From NCBI GenBank assembly GCA_005883625.1, contig VBDU01000069.1, positions 1 through 64,000 of the forward strand: DNA of 64,000 bases, in the 5' to 3' direction. The notes under the pieces were generated by a model. That model was given only the letters and a program-made list of their open reading frames with translations, made no database searches and was not told where the DNA came from. Each line of letters starts with the position of its first letter. The first letter of the stretch is position 1. Source of the DNA: Chloroflexota bacterium. Its GTDB lineage: Bacteria; Chloroflexota; Limnocylindria; P2-11E. Positions 28,588 through 36,590 of this stretch are shown here, piece by piece. The translations under genes and the position numbers were made by a program.

Positions 28588-29706
28588 CTAGCTCTGTAAC
28601 GCCTCCACGACCCGGAATGGATCGGCCGCGACGACGCTCGCCGCATAGAGCTCCATCGCACCGATGTCGCTCGTCTTGTTCGCCGGATCGCCACGGTCGA
28701 CGAGGCGCGCCTGCGGTGGGAAGCGCCGCCAGTCGTTCCCGTCCGTCGAGAGCGGCGGCAGGAAGAGCGCGAAGTTGTACGCGACGACGCCGCGGGCGCG
28801 GAACGCGCCGATCGCGAGCGCGATGGCCGGCGCGAGCGTCACCTCGTCCTCACCCGCACGCCCGAGTATCACGACCTCGCTCTCCTTGACAGGCGTGAGC
28901 GACGCGAAGACGCGGGCGCCGCCTCGCTCCACGCCCAACCCGAGGGCCTCGTGCACACGCCACAGATCGTCGAAGTAATCCCTTTGGTGCCGCTCGTCAT
29001 ATGCGATCGCCTGCTGCCGCAGCTGCTCGATCTTCGGGTAGTGCATGCCTCTCGTCGCGGTCATCTGCATGTGGCCGTGCACGATCGAGCCGCCGGCACG
29101 CCAGAGGCAGTTCCAAAGCAGGAAGTAGTAACGGGCGGCCGGATCGTCATCGTGCGCGGCCTGGGCCCAGCGCCGGGCGGTCACGAGACGGTCGCGGATG
29201 ACGTCGTCGGTCATCGGCACGAGCGGGTCGTGATCGTCGAAGACGAGGACGCCGTGGTACCCGTCGTACTTCGCGACGTTCGACGCCGTGATCCCGTGCG
29301 CGCCCTTGATCCGGCCGAAGGTGTCCGCCGGCGTCCCGCTCTCCGGATGGCAGAACGGGTCGCCACGCGCCTTCTCGATCGTCTCGCGCGTGTCCGCGCC
29401 GCCCTTCACCTCGGCCGGGCGGCGCGCGCGAAGGTCGTTGAACAGGGCGCCCTCGAACGTCACGAGGTTCGTCACGCGCACGACGGTCTGCGCGATCACC
29501 GCGTCGACCGAGCCGAACTGCTTCGTGATCCATTCGCGCATCTCGACGGGCGGATCGAGACGGCCGACCGTCGTGGTCACCGAGAAGATGCGCTCCGCCG
29601 CGGCCCGGGTCTCGGGGTCGAGCGAGGCGATGCGCTCCTCGAGCTCGACGATGGACACCGACCGTGGGGGGTCCTCGGGGGGCGGAGCCCCCCGGACGAC
29701 GGTCAC
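28588..29706 (-). CDS. Galactose-1-phosphate uridylyltransferase-like / HIT-superfamily protein
   Basis: 'GITASNVAKYDGYHGVLVFDDHDP...RAGGSIVHGHMQMTATRGMHYPKIEQL'; GTG at 29706 overlaps the glgA stop. Confidence 0.72.
   Translation of the reverse strand: MTVVRGAPPPEDPPRSVSIVELEERIASLDPETRAAAERIFSVTTTVGRLDPPVEMREWITKQFGSVDAVIAQTVVRVTNLVTFEGALFNDLRARRPAEVKGGADTRETIEKARGDPFCHPESGTPADTFGRIKGAHGITASNVAKYDGYHGVLVFDDHDPLVPMTDDVIRDRLVTARRWAQAAHDDDPAARYYFLLWNCLWRAGGSIVHGHMQMTATRGMHYPKIEQLRQQAIAYDERHQRDYFDDLWRVHEALGLGVERGGARVFASLTPVKESEVVILGRAGEDEVTLAPAIALAIGAFRARGVVAYNFALFLPPLSTDGNDWRRFPPQARLVDRGDPANKTSDIGAMELYAASVVAADPFRVVEALQS
29667..29697. repeat. G/C hairpin near the galT-like gene 5' end
   Basis: GTCCTCGGGGGGC-GGA-GCCCCCCGGAC; encodes 'VRGAPPPED'. 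Confidence 0.6.
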
Positions 29707-31118
29707 GCCGCGCGCCGCGCCTTCGACGCGGCGCGATAGAGGTCGACGTACCGCATTGCCGAGGATGTCCATGAATGGTCCTCGCGCATCGCGCGTGCCC
29801 GGAGCTGCGTCCACTGGTGGCCGCCGAGATGGAAGCGGCGCGTCGCACGCTCGACCGCGTCCGCGAACGCCGCCGGGTCGTAGGTCGCGAACGAGAAGCC
29901 GTTCCCCCGGCGCGGATCGGTGTCGAGATCGCGTACCGTGTCCGCGAGGCCGCCGACGGCGCGCACGACGGGGATCGTCCCGTAGCGGAGCGAGATGAGC
30001 TGGCCCAGCCCGCACGGCTCGAATCGCGACGGCATGAGGAAGAGGTCCGCGCCGGCGTAGATGCGCTGCGCCAGTGCGGCGTCGAAGCCGAGCGTGAGCG
30101 CGAGCCGGCCCTTCTGCTTCCCGGCGAGCCCGCGCCACTTCGCCTCGTACGCGGGATCGCCCGTCCCGAGCACCACGAGCTGCCCGCCGGCGGCGAGGAC
30201 CTTCGGCGCGACCGCCGTGAGCAGGTCGACGCCTTTCTGCTCGACGAGCCGTCCAATCACGCCGAACAACGGGGCGAGCGCGTCGACCTGCAGGCCGGTC
30301 TCCTTCTGGAGCGCTGCCTTACAGACGTCCTTCCCGGTCTGGTCGTCGGCGTCGTAGGAGGCGGCGATCTGCGGATCGTGCGCGGGGTCGAAGACCTTGG
30401 TGTCGATGCCGTTCGTGATGCCCCAGAGATCCGCACGGCGCTGCGCGAGAAGTCCCTCGAGGCCTTCGCCGAACTCGGGCGTGAGGATCTCCTCCGCGTA
30501 CCGCTCGCTCACGGTCGAGACGATGTCCGCGGATGCGATCGCGCGGGCCATCGGGTTGCACTCGTCGCGGGCTTCGACCGGGAGGCGCGAGCGCGGCAGT
30601 CCGGCCAAGCGCAGCACGCTCGCGCTCGTGCGGCCCTGGTACGCGAGGTTGTGGATCGTGAACGCCGTGCCGCTGCCCCGCAGCTGCTTGGCGCGGTCGA
30701 CCATCGGCACGAGCAGCGCCGCGTGCCAGTCGTGCGCGTGCACGACGTCCGGCGGACGATCGACGAGATCGGCGAGGACCGCCCGGCAGAAGAGCGCGTA
30801 GCGCTTCGCGTCGTCGGGGTACCCGTAGACCTTGTCGCGGCCGATCCGCGCGCTGCGCACGAAGATGGTGCGCACGCCGTCGCGCAGGATGGCCGGATAG
30901 CCGGCGCGCGCGGTCGACGCGCCGTAGGGGATCGAACGGGTCTCAGCCTTCTCCGGGATGGCGAACTTCGCCGCGTCGATGATGCGGTGCGCCGGCAGGT
31001 AGACCGTGACCTCGTGGCCGAGCCCGGCGAGAGCCTGCGGGAGCGACCCGGCGACATCGGCCAGGCCGCCGACCTTGGCGTAGGGGGCGACCTCGGCGGC
31101 CGCGAAGATGATGCGCAC
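29703..31118 (-). CDS. glgA: Glycogen synthase (GT5)
   Basis: 'EVAPYAKVGGLADVAGSLPQAL', 'VHAHDWHAALL', 'FEPCGLGQLISLRYGTIPVVRAVGGLADTV'. Confidence 0.94.
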   Translation of the reverse strand: MRIIFAAAEVAPYAKVGGLADVAGSLPQALAGLGHEVTVYLPAHRIIDAAKFAIPEKAETRSIPYGASTARAGYPAILRDGVRTIFVRSARIGRDKVYGYPDDAKRYALFCRAVLADLVDRPPDVVHAHDWHAALLVPMVDRAKQLRGSGTAFTIHNLAYQGRTSASVLRLAGLPRSRLPVEARDECNPMARAIASADIVSTVSERYAEEILTPEFGEGLEGLLAQRRADLWGITNGIDTKVFDPAHDPQIAASYDADDQTGKDVCKAALQKETGLQVDALAPLFGVIGRLVEQKGVDLLTAVAPKVLAAGGQLVVLGTGDPAYEAKWRGLAGKQKGRLALTLGFDAALAQRIYAGADLFLMPSRFEPCGLGQLISLRYGTIPVVRAVGGLADTVRDLDTDPRRGNGFSFATYDPAAFADAVERATRRFHLGGHQWTQLRARAMREDHSWTSSAMRYVDLYRAASKARRAA

Positions 31119-31247
31119 TGGGGCGGAAAGATGTTAGCGGGCTGTAAGGACCTGGTCGTCCGGTACCGAGACCGTATGGCGGGGCGAACCTTCTGCGTTA
31201 CACCGGCGGTAGACCAGGTGGGAGCCCACCCAGGAGGTAGGGATCAG

Positions 31248-32204
31248 ATGCGCTTCATCGACCGCAAGGTAGGTCTCGCGATCGGGGCCGGCGTCGCCAG
31301 CCTCGGTCTTTTCGGGGCCGTCGCCCTCGCCGCATTCGCACCGGACGCCGCCCCGGCCGCAGCCACGCTCGTCCCGGCGAACGCCCAGGACCTCGCGAAG
31401 GACGGCAAGCACGCGGACAAGCTCAAGGACCTTCTCGACGGCCTCGTGAAGAAGGGCGTCATCACCCAGCCGCAGGAAGACGCCATCCTCGCCGCGCTCA
31501 AGGACGCGGCGGGCGACCGCGAGCACGAGCGCGCCGCGAAGCACGTTCTCGAGGGTCTTTTCGCCGCATCGGCGAAGTATCTCGGCCTGACCGAGAAAGA
31601 CCTCCACGCGAAGCTTCCCGGCCACAGCCTTGGGGAGATCGCGAACACGACGGCCGGCCACGACCGGGCCGGGCTTATCGCGGCCCTCAACACCGCGGCG
31701 AACGACGCGATCGCGAAGGCGCTCGCGGACAAGAAGATCACCGACGACCAGGCCAAGAAGCTTCGCGATTCGCTCGCGACGCGCATCCCGGAGTTCGTCG
31801 ACCGCAAGTGGCCGACGAAGCCCGCGGTCGCTCCGCGTGCCGGGTCCGACGCGCGCGGCTTCCTCGGCGACATCACGAAGGCCGCGCTCGACTACCTCGG
31901 CCTTAGCAAGGACCAGCTCGAAGCCGCGATGCGCGGAGGCAATAGCCTCGCGCAGATCGCGGTCGGCCAGGGCAAGACCCGCCAGGGCCTGTACGACGCG
32001 ATCACGTCGGCGGCGTTCAAGCGCGTCGACGACGCGCAGGCCGCAGGCAAGCTGACCGCGGACCAGGCCAAGGCCGCGAAGGACCGGATCGCGATCGAGG
32101 TCAACACCTTCATCGACCGCAAGCCCGGCGCGACGACGAACGGCGTCCGGACGGCGATCGGGAACCTGCCGACCGTCAAGCGACCGACGACGGGAACGCC
32201 CTAA
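31248..32204 (+). CDS. Secreted protein with two 'YLGLxxxxL' helical repeats
   Basis: Signal-like N-terminus; two colinear repeats 'YLGLTEKDLHAKL...' and 'YLGLSKDQLEAAM...', each ending '(V/I)DRK'. Confidence 0.75.
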   Translation: MRFIDRKVGLAIGAGVASLGLFGAVALAAFAPDAAPAAATLVPANAQDLAKDGKHADKLKDLLDGLVKKGVITQPQEDAILAALKDAAGDREHERAAKHVLEGLFAASAKYLGLTEKDLHAKLPGHSLGEIANTTAGHDRAGLIAALNTAANDAIAKALADKKITDDQAKKLRDSLATRIPEFVDRKWPTKPAVAPRAGSDARGFLGDITKAALDYLGLSKDQLEAAMRGGNSLAQIAVGQGKTRQGLYDAITSAAFKRVDDAQAAGKLTADQAKAAKDRIAIEVNTFIDRKPGATTNGVRTAIGNLPTVKRPTTGTP

Positions 32205-32232
32205 ACAGGACCCCCTCCTCTCTCCGCAGGAA

Positions 32233-32260
32233 CGCCGGGCGACAGCGCCCGGCGTTTCTC
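32233..32260 (+). terminator. Rho-independent-like terminator
   Basis: CGCCGGGC-GACAGC-GCCCGGCG then TTTCTC. Confidence 0.7.
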
Positions 32261-32462
32261 GTTGGGCGGTATCCGTTCGGTGACGAAGGAGCGCCGCCCG
32301 CATGCGGTATTCAGGCGGCCGCGACCAAGGGTAAGCGCCGGCGCGCCATCGGGACGAGTAACGGTCGCGCCTGTGTGGGCGTTCTTGTGGTGGCAGGGGA
32401 GTGGGGCGGAGGCGGACGATGGCAAACCCGCTTGCGCACGTAATAACCCACAGAACGGGCGG

Positions 32463-32468
32463 TATAGT
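32463..32468 (+). promoter_or_regulatory. Candidate -10 element (TATAGT) of the Ser/Thr kinase gene
   Basis: TATAGT upstream of GAGGGG (SD-like) and CTG at 32494; no clear -35. Confidence 0.45.
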
Positions 32469-32493
32469 CGGCGCGCCTCGGAGGGGAACGGAA

Positions 32494-34404
32494 CTGGGAC
32501 TCGAGCGCGTTCTGCAGAGCCGCTACAGGATCGTCGAGCCTATCGGGACCGGAGGCTCGTCGCAGGTCTACCTCGCCCAGGACACCGCCCTCAACCGCGA
32601 GGTCGCGATCAAGGTCCTCGATCCCGCGGCCGCCGCCGATGGCAAGACCCGAGGGATGTTCGTCAAGGAGGCGCGCGCGCTCGCGCAGCTCTCGCATCCG
32701 AACATCGTCGCCGTCTACGACGTGGGCGAGGTCGACGGCGCCCCGTTCATCGTGATGGAGCACCTGCCCGGCGGCTCGCTGAAGCAGCGGATCGAGCGCG
32801 GCGGGGCGCTGCGGGCCGGCGACGCCGTCCGCATCGCGATCGAGGTCGCGAACGGCCTCCAGTTCGCCCACGGGAAGGGCATCATCCACGCGGACCTCAA
32901 GCCGTCGAACATCCTCTTCGACGCGAACGACACCGCGAAGATCTGCGACTTCGGCATCGCGCGGACCCCGCAGGAGGACGCCGACACGCCGCAGCTCTTC
33001 GCGACCGCGATGTACGTCGCTCCCGAACGCGTCGAGGGCAAGGGCGCCTCGATCGCGTCCGACGTCTACGGCCTCGGGCTCGTCCTCTACGAGATGCTCG
33101 TGAGCAAGCCACCGTTCACGAGCACGAACGCGTCGGTGCTCCTACGCGACCACGTGGTCCGGCAGCCGGTGCCGCCGAGCCACCTGCGCCCGTCGCTTCC
33201 CAAGGAGCTCGACACGGTCGCGTTGAAAGCGCTCGCGAAGCAACCGAATCTGCGGTACCAGAAGGCGCACGACTTCGCGAACGCGCTCGGCCACATTGAG
33301 AACGTCGACAAAGAGCTCGCGACCACGCGGCTCGCGGTCGTGAGCGAGCCGATCCAGGACTTCCTCCCGCAGATCGAGCAGAGCCCCGTCGTGTACCTCC
33401 TCTCGCAGTTCGGACAGCCGATCCGTCACGCGTTCTTCGGCGTCCTCGCCGCGCTGCCGGTCTTCGGCCTCGCGCTGCTGGCGGGCTTCGGGCCGATCGC
33501 GGCCGGGCTTGCCGCGGGCCTCGTCGCGATCGTCGGTTTCGGCGGTCAGCTCGCGCTGGCGCTCGCGATCGCCTGGATCATCGAGAGTCTGCTCCTGTTC
33601 ATCTTCGTGCCGGTCCTCGCGGTGCTCTTCGCGCTCCTCGGCGTGATCCTGTGGGCGCGCGACGTCGCCCCGGAACGCACCGCGCTCGCCATGGCGATGC
33701 CGGCGACCGCACCGTTCGGGCTCGCGCCGGCGGTGATCCTCACGTCTGCCGCGGTGCACGGCCTCTCCGGCGTGCTCACCGTCGCATGGGGCGCGGTCGT
33801 GACGATGATCTATGCGATCGCGCTCGGCGAGCAGTCCATCGGTCCGTTCGCCTCGACCGGTCTGTCGCTCCGTCAGGAGTCGCTGTTCAGTCGCGCGCGC
33901 GCCGAGGACACCAAGGCCGCGCTCCTCAACATGCTCCAGAACCCCGGCGATCGGTTCGGGCCGCTCGGCACGCAGCTCGATCCCAGCACGCTCACGAACC
34001 AGGTGTACGGACTGGTCTCGCGGATCAGCGCCGCCGACGTGACGGCGATCGCGACGGTGCTTGCCTGGACGATCGCGGCGCTGACCGTGTGGACGCTCAC
34101 GCGGATCCTGCGCACGTTCTTCGACACCCTGCTCCGCCGGCCGAAGCGCTGGTTCACGCTGTACGTGTTCGCGACCGCGGTCGGCGTCGGCAGCGGTGCG
34201 ACGATCCTTTACATGCTCGCGGAGACCTGGTCGCCACTCGCCCTCGCGCCGGGGCGCCCGGCGGGTGGCCTGCTGTTCGTGTCCGCGCTCGTCGGTGCCC
34301 TCATCGCGCTCGCGGCGGGCGTCGTGATCAGCGCGACCGAGAAGCCCGAGCTCGCCGAGGAGCGCGCACCGTCGATGGCGGCCAGGAGAGTGCCCGTCCG
34401 CTAG
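32494..34404 (+). CDS. Ser/Thr protein kinase with multi-pass membrane C-terminus
   Basis: 'YRIVEPIGTGGSSQVYLAQDTALNREVAIKVL', 'IIHADLKPSNILFD', 'DFGIAR'; then several TM helices. CTG start inferred; ORF caller starts at 32401. Confidence 0.85.
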   Translation: MGLERVLQSRYRIVEPIGTGGSSQVYLAQDTALNREVAIKVLDPAAAADGKTRGMFVKEARALAQLSHPNIVAVYDVGEVDGAPFIVMEHLPGGSLKQRIERGGALRAGDAVRIAIEVANGLQFAHGKGIIHADLKPSNILFDANDTAKICDFGIARTPQEDADTPQLFATAMYVAPERVEGKGASIASDVYGLGLVLYEMLVSKPPFTSTNASVLLRDHVVRQPVPPSHLRPSLPKELDTVALKALAKQPNLRYQKAHDFANALGHIENVDKELATTRLAVVSEPIQDFLPQIEQSPVVYLLSQFGQPIRHAFFGVLAALPVFGLALLAGFGPIAAGLAAGLVAIVGFGGQLALALAIAWIIESLLLFIFVPVLAVLFALLGVILWARDVAPERTALAMAMPATAPFGLAPAVILTSAAVHGLSGVLTVAWGAVVTMIYAIALGEQSIGPFASTGLSLRQESLFSRARAEDTKAALLNMLQNPGDRFGPLGTQLDPSTLTNQVYGLVSRISAADVTAIATVLAWTIAALTVWTLTRILRTFFDTLLRRPKRWFTLYVFATAVGVGSGATILYMLAETWSPLALAPGRPAGGLLFVSALVGALIALAAGVVISATEKPELAEERAPSMAARRVPVR

Positions 34405-34426
34405 GAGGGCGCACTACCCTTGCGGC

Positions 34427-34633
34427 GTGACAGCGGACGAGCTCAAGGCCCTCGTCGGCCGCCGTGTTGCGCTCGAGCTCGCACCCGCCTCGGGTGAGCG
34501 CGAGATCCAGGGCCGCGTTCTCGGAACGATCGACGCGTCCGACGGCCTCGTGCTCGTCCTCGAGCCCGAGCGGATCCCCGGCATGAGGCGCACGGTGCAC
34601 TCACACCACGTGCGGAGCGCGCGGGCGATCTGA
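34427..34633 (+). CDS. Small hypothetical protein
   Basis: 68-aa ORF in a tight cluster with 34637-34855. Confidence 0.5.
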   Translation: MTADELKALVGRRVALELAPASGEREIQGRVLGTIDASDGLVLVLEPERIPGMRRTVHSHHVRSARAI

Positions 34634-34636
34634 GCG

Positions 34637-34855
34637 ATGGAGCGGTCCCTCATCCAGTGGATCTGCGTCCGGCCGGAGCACCGCAAGAAGCGACCCGTCG
34701 ATCCGTCCAGCCCGTTCAACGTGCACGAAGAGGGCGGTTGGTCTTATTGCCCGGCGGGCGAGCTCGAAGGTCATCGCTGGTACCGCACGGGTGGCGTCAC
34801 CCGCGAGGCGCTCGCGCGCTTCGTGTGGCCGGACGAGCCGGAGGACGGCGACTGA
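34637..34855 (+). CDS. Small CX4H...YCX7HxW protein (family copy 2)
   Basis: 'QWICVRPEHRKKRPVDPSSPFNVHEEGGWSYCPAGELEGHRWYRTGGVTREALARFV'. Confidence 0.7.
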   Translation: MERSLIQWICVRPEHRKKRPVDPSSPFNVHEEGGWSYCPAGELEGHRWYRTGGVTREALARFVWPDEPEDGD

Positions 34856-34856
34856 T

Positions 34857-35255
34857 CTAGGAGCGCGCCGTGCCGTCGAGCGCGCGCGCGATCGTCTCGC
34901 GGATGCGCTCGAGGTCGAACGGTTTCTGGACGTACCCGTCGGCCCCGACGCGCTCGGCTTGAGCCGCGAGGTCGGGATGACCCGACAGCAGCACGATCTT
35001 GGACACGCCGTTCGGGTGCCGGCGGTACTGCTCCAGGAACGACCAGCCATCCATGATCGGCATGCGGAGGTCGAGGAGGATCACCGCGGGGTGATGGTGC
35101 TTCGTCAGCGCGAGCGCCGCCGCGCCATGCGGAACGGTCGCGACGGCGTATTCGTCGGCGAGCGCGTCGCGAAGCACGTTGCAGAGCTCGTCGTCATCGT
35201 CGATGACGAGGACGCGCGGGCGCTCGGTCCTGCCGGTGCGCGGTGGCTCGCTCAG
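34857..35255 (-). CDS. Single-domain response regulator (apparent CTG start)
   Basis: 'RVLVIDDDDELCNVLRDAL...VILLDLRMPIMDG...YVQKPFDLERI'; the VLVIDDDD strand lies upstream of the caller's start. Confidence 0.82.
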   Translation of the reverse strand: MSEPPRTGRTERPRVLVIDDDDELCNVLRDALADEYAVATVPHGAAALALTKHHHPAVILLDLRMPIMDGWSFLEQYRRHPNGVSKIVLLSGHPDLAAQAERVGADGYVQKPFDLERIRETIARALDGTARS

Positions 35256-35398
35256 GCGTCGATCTCCCTACCCACCCGATCTCGCTCGCCGAGGGGCTCG
35301 TCGAATGCCGACGTCCGTCTCGCTGCGGGTCTGACGGTAGTCGATGAATCGCGGTCATTGGCGCGGGTTTTGTTCTTGTGCGGCGGGCGTTCGTGCGT

Positions 35399-35414
35399 TA
35401 GAATGTCTGTTCTA
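35399..35414. promoter_or_regulatory. LexA/SOS-box-like palindrome
   Basis: TAGAAT-GTCT-GTTCTA, one mismatch to the two perfect copies in this window. Confidence 0.6.
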
Positions 35415-35519
35415 ACGGTCTCTGTGCGCTGAAGGTTCATCGGCGTTCCAGCGGGGAGGATCGCTCCGCGATCGGAGTTTCCTTCCCTGGATACGGCGCT
35501 CCAGTCGACCTGGATCGAA

Positions 35520-36494
35520 TTGCTCGCCACGCGGCGCTGCTCGCGCTGTGGCGTGTGGAAGCCGATGCGGGACTTCGCGTTCGCGGACCTCCTCAGCGGT
35601 AAGAGACAGTCCCACTGCCGACGGTGTCAGGCTACCTACCGTCGGCAGCACTACCTCGCGAACCGCGATGAGTACATCGAGCGCGAGGCCGCGCGCATCA
35701 AAACGCGGCGCGAACGGAACCGCGCCCGCATATGCGATTACTTGGGTTCTCATCCCTGCGTGGGCTGTCATGAGACCGATCCGTTGGTGCTCCAGTTCGA
35801 CCACCGCGATCCGGCCAAGAAGGTCCTCGAGGTTGCGATTCTCGCTGCCTCTCGTTCCTGGACGACGATCCTCACCGAGATCAAGAAATGCGAAGTCCGG
35901 TGCGCGAACTGTCATCGGCTGCGGACGGCACGGCAGTTCAACTGGACGAAGCTGGGGACGGCCGTCACATCAAAGACCGAGGCATCGCCACGAGCCCGGG
36001 GCACGAAGGCGGTCCCGGACGAGCTACGCGCGTGCACCGGTTGCGAACAAGAAAAGGCTCCCACGGAATTCGCGTTCCGCGACAAGGCGCGAGGATGCCG
36101 GCGTCGACGGTGTAAGGACTGCATGAGGAAATACGCCAGCGCGCACTATCGACTGCACCGCGACAAATATGCGTCCGGCGGATGGGCTCGGAACCGCCAG
36201 GGTCGCGCGACGATGCGACGATACGTCCATCAATACCTCGGCGCGCATCCATGCGTTGACTGCGGCGAGACGAACATCGTCGTGCTCGACTTCGATCATC
36301 GCGACGGTTCCGAGAAGGTCGAGACGATCGCATGGCTGCTCGCGCGCGGCCGGACCGCCGAACTCCTCTCCGAGATCGCCAAATGCGAGGTGCGATGCGC
36401 GAACTGCCATCAGCGGCGCACAGCCGCTCAGTTTGGCTGGACCAAGGCCAAGCGTGCGGCGGGTACAATCAGCGAGCCTGCGGGTGTGTTGTAG
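35520..36494 (+). CDS. Internally duplicated zinc-finger/HNH-like protein
   Basis: Two copies of 'CxxC...CxxC...HY...HPCVxCxET...FDHRD...KCEVRCANCHxxRTAxQFxWTK'. Confidence 0.75.
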   Translation: MLATRRCSRCGVWKPMRDFAFADLLSGKRQSHCRRCQATYRRQHYLANRDEYIEREAARIKTRRERNRARICDYLGSHPCVGCHETDPLVLQFDHRDPAKKVLEVAILAASRSWTTILTEIKKCEVRCANCHRLRTARQFNWTKLGTAVTSKTEASPRARGTKAVPDELRACTGCEQEKAPTEFAFRDKARGCRRRRCKDCMRKYASAHYRLHRDKYASGGWARNRQGRATMRRYVHQYLGAHPCVDCGETNIVVLDFDHRDGSEKVETIAWLLARGRTAELLSEIAKCEVRCANCHQRRTAAQFGWTKAKRAAGTISEPAGVL

Positions 36495-36550
36495 CGGTAG
36501 CAAACAACCTTCCCAAGGTTGCAGTGGCAGTTCGACTCTGCTCACCCGCT
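36480..36550 (+). tRNA. tRNA-Gly (anticodon CCC)
   Basis: Acceptor GCGGGTG/CACCCGC, anticodon arm CAACC-TTCCCAA-GGTTG, T arm GGCAG-TTCGACT-CTGCT, discriminator T; no encoded CCA. Confidence 0.9.
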
Positions 36551-36590
36551 CAGTGATCCTCGGATAACAAATCGCTCCTTGCTGCAGTTC

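Noticed and set aside
31210-31230. GGTGGG-AG-CCCACC inverted repeat upstream of the 31248 gene as a riboswitch
   Set aside because: Too small and without a recognisable aptamer core.
29775-31247. N-terminal part of the 809-aa ORF 29775-32204
   Set aside because: Antisense to glgA and low-complexity; the real start is ATG 31248 with a signal-like peptide.
35520-36494. HNH-like ORF as a transposase
   Set aside because: No DDE/RuvC/IS200 motifs and no terminal inverted repeats around it; Zn-finger/HNH motifs fit better.
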